The translations under genes and the position numbers were made by a program. This document shows positions 1 to 5,466 of a stretch of 6,860 bases of DNA, in pieces. The notes under the pieces are model-generated. The model was not told where the DNA came from and did not search any database. It was given only the letters and a program-made list of their open reading frames with translations. Each line of letters opens with the position of its first letter. Position 1 is the stretch's first letter. Where the stretch lies: assembly GCA_035260725.1 (NCBI GenBank), contig DATFUR010000009.1, positions 1 through 6,860 on the forward strand, written 5' to 3'. The DNA is from DASRFS01 sp035260725 (GTDB lineage: Bacteria > Patescibacteriota > Microgenomatia > Levybacterales > UBA12049).

Positions 1-206
1 TTATACATTTTGAATAATGTCCCGCCTTTACCTACTCTCTCCGGAGTATCTGCCAAAACCGGTCCTATTGAATCAAGCTTTATTGCAATTGCAACCAAAA
101 GAGTAATAGGAGAAAAAATTATTATCAAAATTCCGGAAAAGACAATATCCATCAATCTTTTTGCTGCGTCGTAAAATAGGCTTTTTTTTACTTCCGTATA
201 TGGCAT
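1..206 (-). CDS. Bacterial sugar transferase (monotopic phosphoglycosyl transferase), N-terminal 68 codons, 3' end off window
   Basis: Start of a polyprenyl-phosphate sugar-1-phosphate transferase (PglC or WcaJ-C-terminal type), which loads the first sugar of a glycan onto undecaprenyl phosphate. From ATG at 206 the reading is MPYTEVKKSLFYDAAKRLMD, then a hydrophobic re-entrant helix at about 21-43 with the helix-breaking pair Ser32-Pro33, known from PglC. IKLDSIGPV (42-50), ERVGKGG (56-62) and FKMY (65-68) follow. The family then continues KFRSM, and the window ends two bases into that codon (AA, fitting Lys). Only about 15 residues precede the PGT domain, so this is the short monotopic form without the four-helix WcaJ N-terminal domain. 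The catalytic Asp-Glu pair lies beyond the edge. A stop four codons upstream in frame (216-218) leaves the ATG as the only start. The gene follows manC by 4 bases and belongs to the same operon. Confidence 0.9.
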   Translation of the reverse strand, partial: MPYTEVKKSLFYDAAKRLMDIVFSGILIIIFSPITLLVAIAIKLDSIGPVLADTPERVGKGGTLFKMY

Positions 207-210
207 AAAT

Positions 211-1293
211 TTATGTTAAATCCTCATTCTCTGTTCCCTTAAGACTTTCTACAAATTTTTTAATTTTTGGTACAGATTTTTTTGGACATACCAAGATTAC
301 GTCTTTGGTATTTATTACTAAAAATTGTTCCATATCAATTCCAACTAACATCTGATCTGTGTAATTAAAAACCAAACTGTCTTTAACATCTGTTAGAATT
401 ACTTTACCCAGACTTACGTTTTCTTCTTGAGTTTTTGCAAGAGCCTCTTTTAACGATTCCCATGCTCCAACATCACTCCACTCAAGATTTTCGGCAATTA
501 CGAAACCTTCGGAAGGGGAAATTTTTTCAAGAATCAAATTATCAAAAGATATTTTTTCTAATTTAGGGTAAATATCTTTAACATCTTTTTCAAACTTATC
601 TGTTCCCCAAGTTTCTTGAAGTTTTAAAAGACTTTCGTACATTTGTGGTGAAAACTTTTTGTAAAGGGAGAGTAAAAAAGAAGGAGTTGTTCCAAAATAA
701 CCCGTGTTCCAAACATGGTTTGGGCTTTCGTGGAATTTTGTGGCAATTTCAAGATCCGGCCTATAATGAAAGCTTTTTAATTCGTGTATGGGAATGTTAT
801 TTATTTTTCTACTTTCGTTTCCAAATTCAATCCATCCAAGATTTTGGCTTGCAAATCGTGAACTCTCTCCTATAAAGACTATTTTATTTTTTTCTTGCTC
901 CAGCAAGTCTCCGGCACTTTTCAGAATTTTCCTAAAGAGTTCTTCGTTTTTTACGATATGGTCACTCCAAAGAATTATGAAGGGCTCATTTGAGTTTTCC
1001 TTCTCTAAAATTGCTGTGACTAAACCGACGGCTGCTCCTACGTCTCGCATTTCCGGTTCCAAAATAAAATTTTCTTTAGGAATTTGAGGAAGTTGGTCTA
1101 GCAGTATATCTTTATAAATCATCCCCGAAGAAATAAAAATATCGGAAGGATCAACAAGAGAAGATACCCTGTCTACTGCAAGTTGAATCGTAGACTTATC
1201 GCCAATTATTTTTTCGAATTGTTTTGGCGTTTTTTTACGAGAAAGAGGCCAAAGTCTTGTACCAACGCCTCCTGCAAAAATAACAACTTTCAT
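211..1293 (-). CDS. manC: Mannose-1-phosphate guanylyltransferase (GDP-mannose synthesis), divergent ManC type
   Basis: Nucleotidyltransferase expected to make GDP-mannose from GTP and mannose-1-phosphate in the cytoplasm, feeding the mannosyltransferases of the cluster. The pyrophosphorylase signature GGVGTRLWPLSR (8-19) plus TPKQF (22-26) is clear. WSDH (109-112) stands where most ManC proteins have PADH and keeps the metal-binding Asp111. VWNTGYFG (194-201), SFDNLILEK (249-257) and EWSDVGAW (271-278) are the remaining family motifs. With 360 residues it has only the guanylyltransferase part and lacks the phosphomannose isomerase domain of longer bifunctional enzymes. Several motifs depart from the enterobacterial consensus: RDVGAAVG (83-90) for RNTAPAI, QNLGWIEFG (150-158) for the usual ETGYGYI region, and HYRP (176-179) for EKP. 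The GMP activity is therefore likely but not certain, and a related sugar-phosphate nucleotidyltransferase is the alternative. ATG at 1293 shares ATGA with the preceding stop, and no Shine-Dalgarno sequence is seen. Only 4 bases separate it from the next gene. Confidence 0.88.
   Translation of the reverse strand: MKVVIFAGGVGTRLWPLSRKKTPKQFEKIIGDKSTIQLAVDRVSSLVDPSDIFISSGMIYKDILLDQLPQIPKENFILEPEMRDVGAAVGLVTAILEKENSNEPFIILWSDHIVKNEELFRKILKSAGDLLEQEKNKIVFIGESSRFASQNLGWIEFGNESRKINNIPIHELKSFHYRPDLEIATKFHESPNHVWNTGYFGTTPSFLLSLYKKFSPQMYESLLKLQETWGTDKFEKDVKDIYPKLEKISFDNLILEKISPSEGFVIAENLEWSDVGAWESLKEALAKTQEENVSLGKVILTDVKDSLVFNYTDQMLVGIDMEQFLVINTKDVILVCPKKSVPKIKKFVESLKGTENEDLT
221..225 (-). promoter_or_regulatory. 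Possible ribosome-binding site for the sugar transferase gene
   Basis: GAGGA lies inside the last codons of manC, 14 bases ahead of the ATG at 206. The motif is good but the spacing is longer than usual, so it may act weakly or be chance. Confidence 0.3.
1290..1293 (-). other. ATGA stop/start overlap, WbaZ-like GT4 gene to manC
   Basis: ATGA holds the manC start and the TGA of the GT4 gene. The upstream bases (AGACTTGATAAAAATTT) have no recognisable Shine-Dalgarno sequence, which suggests coupled translation of a GDP-mannose synthase and a candidate mannosyltransferase. Confidence 0.85.
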
Positions 1294-2369
1294 AAATTTT
1301 TATCAAGTCTACTTTTTAGGAATTCTGTAAACTTTTGCTCAAATTCTTTGAAAGAAAAATTTCGAGCATTTTTCTGGCAATTCTCACTATTATATCGCGA
1401 TACATTAAAGTTTATCAACACTTCTCTTAAAGATTCAACCGTAGGATTGTCAAAAAATTCACCGGTTATTCCCTCTTTAACTATCTCTAAAGCCCCGCCC
1501 GCTCTTTGGGCAATAACCGGTTTTCCAAAAGCTTGCGCTTCCACCATGCTAAGTCCAAAATCTTCAACCCCTGGAAAAATTAAACCTTTACAATTCTTAT
1601 AATAATAAATTAATTCTTTATCTGTTAAATGACCCAAAAATTCGATGTTCTTTGAAGAGATTTTTTTAAGATATTGTTTTTGTGAGCCGGAACCGATTAT
1701 TTTAAGAGGTAGTTTCAGTTCCTTACATGCTTTTATTGCCAGGTCAATCCTTTTGTACGGAACGAGTCTGGAAACTACCAAAAAATATTCTCCTTGAGAC
1801 ACATTTGCGTTATCGGAAAGCAAAGTAATCGGGGGGTAAATAACTTCAGAGTCTCTTTTGTAATATTTTTTAATTCGTTTTTTTACTTCATTTGATATCG
1901 CAATAAGCTCATCCGGTCTTTTTGAAGCTATTTTGTCCCAAAATCGCAGGTAAGAAATAACAGGTCCTGCAAAAAATTTTAAGTAAGGATTTTTAAAATA
2001 TGTCTCATATCCGCTCCACAAATAGCGTGTCGGAGTAAGACAAAAACAAATGTGCGTCGTGCCGGGTTTGGTGATTATTCCTTTTGCGGCCTCCGATGTT
2101 ACGGAAATAACCAAATCGTACTGATCGAACGAAAAACTTTCGAAAGCGATGGGCATTAGGGTTGCATAAAACTCATGAGAAGAAGAGGCTAAAGGGATTT
2201 GCTGCAGGAAACTCGTTTCTATTTTAAAAATTGATGCCCAATTTGCTTTTTTTTTATCGTAAACAGACGTATAAAGTGGGGCTTCTGGAAACATTTTTTT
2301 AAGAGCTACAATTAGTCTTTCAGCTCCTCCCCATTTATTAACTCTATCGTAAACTAATGCTACTTTCAT
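1290..2369 (-). CDS. GT4 family glycosyltransferase (WbaZ-like, candidate mannosyltransferase)
   Basis: GT-B-fold GT4 transferase of 359 residues, predicted to be cytoplasmic or membrane-peripheral. The start MKVALVYDRVNKWGGAE (1-17) and the segment HICFCLTPTRYLW (106-118) are hallmarks of the WbaZ-like GT4 subgroup, whose founding member is an O-antigen mannosyltransferase. The donor domain has VVSRLVPYKR (198-207), with Arg201 and Lys206 placed to hold the donor phosphates, GSG at 226-228, and FPGVEDFGLSMVEAQAFG (265-282) carrying the intact EX7E pair Glu269 and Glu277. Adjacency to ManC supports GDP-mannose as donor, but this is inferred. The ATG at 2369 lies inside the end of the preceding gene (26-base overlap); only a weak GAAAG three bases upstream could act as ribosome-binding site. 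The TGA stop overlaps the manC start as ATGA, so the two proteins are probably made in a coupled way. Confidence 0.92.
   Translation of the reverse strand: MKVALVYDRVNKWGGAERLIVALKKMFPEAPLYTSVYDKKKANWASIFKIETSFLQQIPLASSSHEFYATLMPIAFESFSFDQYDLVISVTSEAAKGIITKPGTTHICFCLTPTRYLWSGYETYFKNPYLKFFAGPVISYLRFWDKIASKRPDELIAISNEVKKRIKKYYKRDSEVIYPPITLLSDNANVSQGEYFLVVSRLVPYKRIDLAIKACKELKLPLKIIGSGSQKQYLKKISSKNIEFLGHLTDKELIYYYKNCKGLIFPGVEDFGLSMVEAQAFGKPVIAQRAGGALEIVKEGITGEFFDNPTVESLREVLINFNVSRYNSENCQKNARNFSFKEFEQKFTEFLKSRLDKNL
2344..2369 (-). other. 26-base out-of-frame gene overlap between the two intact-EX7E GT4 genes
   Basis: The 26 bases encode the last eight residues (YESSISLR, approximately) and TAG stop of the MtfB-like gene in one frame, and MKVALVYD of the WbaZ-like gene in another. 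Both readings are supported: MKVALVYDR is a family-conserved start, and the upstream frame stays open through to the TAG. Confidence 0.85.
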
Positions 2370-3426
2370 AAACTTTCAAAGTCTCTTCGGCGGTTTTTTT
2401 CCAAGAAAATTCATTTGATCTTCTTATACCCAATTCAATTATTTTTTCAAATTTTTCGGGTGTATTGGAGACATCTAAAATCTTTTCTTTTAGATTTTCT
2501 TTATTTTTAGGATCAAAGTACAAAGCTGCGTCGGCGCATACTTCCCTAAGGGTTGGAATACTAGACGCTAAAACCAAACAACCATTTGCCATCGCTTCCA
2601 AAGCCGGAAGACCAAAGCCTTCAATCAAACTTGGGATAATTAACGCCTTCGCTTTTTGATAGAACAAAGAGAGTTGAGAATCCGAAACTTCTCCTTGGAA
2701 AATAATTCTATCTTCCAAACGCATTTTTTTTACTCTTCGTTTTAGGCGTTTATAAAAATAATCTTCTTTGCCCACCAAAATTAATTTTTCTGACGGCAAA
2801 GTATCAAAAACATCTATTAGAAACTCCAGATTTTTGTGGGGATATGCATTGCCAATATAAAGGAAGTGATCCTTTTCGTGCGTTGAGCGCTTTCCTACCA
2901 ATCCTTTGTCGACTCCTTCATATACAATTTCCACTTTGGAGAATGAAATACGTAAATAATCGACAATGTCTTTTTTCGAAAACGAGGAAGGCGTAATGAT
3001 TCTTTTTGCCTTTTTGGCAGCTTGAGAAACTACCAATTTGTAAGCTGCAAATTTAAATTTATATAAAGGAAAGGGCAATGTGGATGCATTTCCTGTTTGG
3101 ACATGCATTGGAATTAAATCATGAATTGTAACTACAAAGGGTTTATTGTAAAAAATCGGAACAGAGTGATAAGGAAAATGGACAAGATCTAAATCGTATT
3201 TATTTAAAACTGCAGGAAATTCCAGTTGTTCTTCTATACTGTGCCAAGAAATATTAGCGTTAACCGTTTTGAAATTTGAATTCTTAACCCTTACGTTATC
3301 TTCACTTCTTACAAACAGGATATATTCGTTATCCCGGTCTACTTCTTGTAGATTTTCTACCAGATTTCTTATGTACCTGCCAACACCAGTTTGATTCCAA
3401 AGTCTCGCGTCAATTCCTATTGTCAT
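2344..3426 (-). CDS. GT4 family glycosyltransferase (MtfB/WbpX-like, candidate mannosyltransferase)
   Basis: GT-B-fold GT4 transferase, 360 residues from the ATG at 3426. It opens with TIGIDARLWNQTGVGRY (2-18), the DAR...GVGRY signature of the MtfB/WbpX-like GT4 subgroup. VTIHDLIP (99-106) and ITPSSFS (144-150) complete the acceptor domain. The donor domain has YIGNAYPHKN (190-199), FQGEVSD (243-249) and SLIEGFGLPALEAMANG (266-282), with the EX7E glutamates Glu269 and Glu277 both intact. Members of this subgroup often transfer mannose from GDP-mannose, which would fit the ManC gene downstream, but specificity is inferred. A TTG at 3447 would add seven residues (MVGFKIT). I prefer the ATG because it begins the conserved beta strand and makes an ATGA overlap like two other junctions in this operon. 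The 3' end overlaps the next gene by 26 bases in a different frame. Confidence 0.92.
   Translation of the reverse strand: MTIGIDARLWNQTGVGRYIRNLVENLQEVDRDNEYILFVRSEDNVRVKNSNFKTVNANISWHSIEEQLEFPAVLNKYDLDLVHFPYHSVPIFYNKPFVVTIHDLIPMHVQTGNASTLPFPLYKFKFAAYKLVVSQAAKKAKRIITPSSFSKKDIVDYLRISFSKVEIVYEGVDKGLVGKRSTHEKDHFLYIGNAYPHKNLEFLIDVFDTLPSEKLILVGKEDYFYKRLKRRVKKMRLEDRIIFQGEVSDSQLSLFYQKAKALIIPSLIEGFGLPALEAMANGCLVLASSIPTLREVCADAALYFDPKNKENLKEKILDVSNTPEKFEKIIELGIRRSNEFSWKKTAEETLKVYESSISLR
3423..3426 (-). other. ATGA stop/start overlap, GT2 gene to MtfB-like GT4 gene
   Basis: ATGA joins the TGA of the GT2 gene with the preferred ATG of the GT4 gene. The upstream bases (GGCTTTAAAATCACT) show no Shine-Dalgarno motif. 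The overlap itself argues for this ATG over the TTG 21 bases upstream. Confidence 0.82.
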
Positions 3427-4307
3427 AGTGATTTTAAAGCCAACCAATATTTAAAATTAATTGCTTGAAAAAGTAACCACGTCACAATCTTTGGATATTT
3501 ATCCATATAATGTTTTTTGTAGAGTATTTTCATAGCTGAAAATCTATGCTTCATAGCAAATCTTTTCGTTTCTAAATCTGCTGTTGTTATTTCTTTAGAG
3601 ATTTTCTTAATTCCGCTTGATACTCCTTTATAGTGAACTGTTGAAACTTGTGGATAATAATATATTTTCCATTCTTTTTCTCTTATCTTTAGACAGAAAT
3701 CTAAATCTTCCCCATAAAAGAAAAAGTCCTCATCCCACCAGCCTATATCCTCTCCTGCTTTCCTCCTGACGAGCATAAATGAGCCGGCACATGCGTTAAT
3801 CTCGTGTATCTTAGAATAATCCATCCAACCCATGTGATATCCGGCAAAAAGTTTAGAATGCGGGAAAAGTTTCTCCAGACCGGAAAAAAAACAAATTGCA
3901 TTCCAAGGAGTAGGATAGCCTCTATGACACGAGTCATCCAGTTCTCCGTTTGGCAAAACTACCTTGCATGTAACTACTCCTGCATCCGGAGTTTCTTCCA
4001 TAAAAGAAAATAGAGTGCCCAATGCATTCTTACCAACAGCAGTATCGGGATTCAGAAATAAAACATACTTACCCGAAGCTTTTTTTAGACCAAGATTATT
4101 TGCTTTTGAGAATCCCAAATTCTCCTTATTTTTAATGAATATAACGTTTGGAAAATCTTTTATAATCTTTTCCGGGTTGTCTTTTGATGCGTTATCTACA
4201 ACTATTACTTCTAGGTTTTTAAATTTTGATTCTTGTATAGACTCCAAACATTTTCTTAAAAATTCTCCCGAATTGTAAGAAACTATTATTATTGATAACT
4301 CAATCAT
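3423..4307 (-). CDS. GT2 family glycosyltransferase (rhamnosyltransferase-like)
   Basis: Inverting GT-A-fold transferase of 294 residues, using a nucleotide-sugar donor at the inner membrane face. The nucleotide-binding start SIIIVSYNSGEFL lies at 5-17 and VVDNAS at 36-41. NPDTAV (86-91) takes the place of the metal-binding DxD. ACAGSFMLVRR (172-182) precedes FFYGEDLDFCLKI (196-208), where Glu200-Asp201 is the expected catalytic acidic pair. HYKGVSSG (225-232) is the downstream His loop common to WbbL/RfbF-like GT2 proteins. The last 22 residues (IVTWLLF onward) are hydrophobic/amphipathic and may dock on the membrane. Sugar identity is not determined; rhamnose is only the commonest annotation of this shape. 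The ATG at 4307 is the only good start and has AGAGAAG six bases upstream. The gene overlaps its upstream neighbour by 8 bases and ends in an ATGA overlap with the next gene. Confidence 0.9.
   Translation of the reverse strand: MIELSIIIVSYNSGEFLRKCLESIQESKFKNLEVIVVDNASKDNPEKIIKDFPNVIFIKNKENLGFSKANNLGLKKASGKYVLFLNPDTAVGKNALGTLFSFMEETPDAGVVTCKVVLPNGELDDSCHRGYPTPWNAICFFSGLEKLFPHSKLFAGYHMGWMDYSKIHEINACAGSFMLVRRKAGEDIGWWDEDFFFYGEDLDFCLKIREKEWKIYYYPQVSTVHYKGVSSGIKKISKEITTADLETKRFAMKHRFSAMKILYKKHYMDKYPKIVTWLLFQAINFKYWLALKSL
4300..4307 (-). other. 8-base gene overlap, GT4 gene to GT2 gene
   Basis: The ATG of the GT2 gene (4307-4305) lies just ahead of the TGA stop of the GT4 gene (4302-4300) in a different frame. 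The arrangement fits coupled translation, here helped by a purine-rich motif upstream. Confidence 0.85.
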
Positions 4308-5466
4308 ATATGACTTCTCTGTACGCTTTATCTAGCTTTTCCGCAATATTTTTCCAATCGAAATTTTCCTCAATCTTTTTCCGGGCATTTTTTGCGATTT
4401 TTTCGTAAAGATCCGAATTCAATAAAAGTTCTTCTGTTTTATCTATCAAATCTTGCGAAGAATCAGCAATTACCAATTCTTTATCCGTTGCTATTCCTTC
4501 TGCGCCCAAAGAAGTCGTCACAACGGGAGTGCCCGAGGCCATTGCTTCCAGTATCTTAAAGCTTGTGCCTCCACCAACTTTAATAGGCGAAAGTAGAATA
4601 TAAGACTTTTTGTAGGCTTCCTTAGTATTAAGAAGATTCTCATCAAAAATAATATTTTTTACTCTCATTTTTTTCAGATTTTGAGGAATATTTCTTCCCA
4701 CAATCCATAACTTTATATTAAATTTTAAATTAATTTTTGGCCATATTTTCTCCAAGATCCATTTTGCTGAATTTCTATTCTCTATCCATTTAAAATCTCC
4801 AATGAATAGAATTTTCTTTTCTTTTTCTTTCATTTTTTCTTTTGGTTGTTGAAAATCAAATTCTTCAAGATCTACTCCATTTGGAATAATAATCGCATCT
4901 TTTTTCATAATTCTTTTTTCCTGGTCTGAAACAGCAATTAATTTATTTGCCAATGTCCAGGATTGTATTTCTTTTTTTCTTAATTTCCAATTATCAAATT
5001 TAATAAGAGGTCTTATCCAAAACAAAGACTCTTCGGCGTATCTTTTATAAACCAAGTATTCTATGTTATGTTCGGCCAAGAAAATGGGAAGAGTTGTCTT
5101 GGGTAGATTTTGAAAAACATAAAAAGTTTCTACATGAATTAAATTGAAGTTATTTTCTATTAACTCCTTTTTTATCTTTTCTTTCATTTCCAAGCTTGTA
5201 TGACCAACCACCAGGAACGGATCCAAGGAAAAAACAGATTTTAAAATATTTCCTACGCTCCATTGCTTTTTCCTCTCAACTGTTATTACTTTTTGACAGA
5301 ATTTTTTTACTTCATCCAAATCTTTTTCTGTCTGAAATTTTCTTTTCTCGCAAATTAAGGTTATTTGATGTTTTTTTGATAAGTGCTTTAAAAGATTATA
5401 AAGGCGGATATTTCCGCCGTTAAATAAAGGATATGGCAAAAAGGACGAAACCATTAATATTTTCAT
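4300..5466 (-). CDS. GT4 family glycosyltransferase with variant EX7E motif
   Basis: Cytoplasmic GT-B-fold retaining glycosyltransferase of 388 residues, a usual length for GT4. The N-terminal acceptor domain begins MKILMVSSFLPYP, followed by NGGNIRLYNLL (16-26), the glycine-rich loop region. AEHNIE (131-136) and NGVDLEEF (196-203) are typical GT4 landmarks. The C-terminal donor domain starts near FIGDFKWIEN (221-230) and contains GGGTSFKILEAMASG (298-312). The second glutamate of EX7E is Glu307, but the first is replaced by Gly299, as in the GGGTRxKxLEA subgroup of GT4. A lysine/glutamate-rich linker lies at 208-218 between the two domains. ATG at 5466 overlaps the upstream stop as ATGA. No Shine-Dalgarno sequence precedes it, so coupled translation is likely. 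The 3' end overlaps the next gene by 8 bases. Sugar specificity is unknown. The gene is notably lysine-rich and AT-rich compared with the GT-C gene upstream. Confidence 0.9.
   Translation of the reverse strand: MKILMVSSFLPYPLFNGGNIRLYNLLKHLSKKHQITLICEKRKFQTEKDLDEVKKFCQKVITVERKKQWSVGNILKSVFSLDPFLVVGHTSLEMKEKIKKELIENNFNLIHVETFYVFQNLPKTTLPIFLAEHNIEYLVYKRYAEESLFWIRPLIKFDNWKLRKKEIQSWTLANKLIAVSDQEKRIMKKDAIIIPNGVDLEEFDFQQPKEKMKEKEKKILFIGDFKWIENRNSAKWILEKIWPKINLKFNIKLWIVGRNIPQNLKKMRVKNIIFDENLLNTKEAYKKSYILLSPIKVGGGTSFKILEAMASGTPVVTTSLGAEGIATDKELVIADSSQDLIDKTEELLLNSDLYEKIAKNARKKIEENFDWKNIAEKLDKAYREVIYD
4314..4320 (-). promoter_or_regulatory. Weak ribosome-binding site for the GT2 gene
   Basis: AGAGAAG lies six bases ahead of the ATG at 4307, inside the coding end of the upstream GT4 gene. 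It is the best-spaced Shine-Dalgarno-like sequence in the window but only a partial match to AGGAGG. Confidence 0.45.
5463..5466 (-). other. ATGA stop/start overlap, GT-C gene to GT4 gene
   Basis: The four bases ATGA hold both the start ATG of the GT4 gene and the TGA stop of the GT-C gene. The upstream bases (CTTCATCAAAAACC) contain no Shine-Dalgarno-like motif, so translation of the second gene probably depends on terminating ribosomes re-initiating. Confidence 0.85.

Noticed and set aside
181..190. T-rich run on the plus strand near the manC/PGT junction, considered as a terminator
   Set aside because: It lies inside the coding start of the sugar transferase (Lys-Lys codons), has no preceding hairpin that I can see, and would have to work for transcription coming from the left, where no gene is seen on the plus strand.
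645..1087. Two overlapping plus-strand open frames of 76 and 99 codons
   Set aside because: Both lie wholly opposite manC, have no motif or convincing ribosome-binding site, and are explained by the minus-strand gene.
1183..1602. Plus-strand open frame of 139 codons
   Set aside because: It lies opposite manC and the WbaZ-like gene, spans their junction, shows no family motif and has low-complexity Phe/Ser/Lys composition typical of an antisense shadow of AT-rich coding sequence.
2465..2659. Plus-strand open frame of 64 codons
   Set aside because: It is antisense to the donor domain of the MtfB-like GT4 gene, which contains the intact EX7E motif there.
3743..4278. Short open frames on both strands across the GT2 gene
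   Set aside because: The GT2 reading carries all conserved motifs through this stretch; the others are out-of-frame shadows.
5196..5423. Plus-strand open frame of 75 codons
   Set aside because: It is antisense to the N-terminal domain of the GT4 gene, and the composition looks like a shadow.
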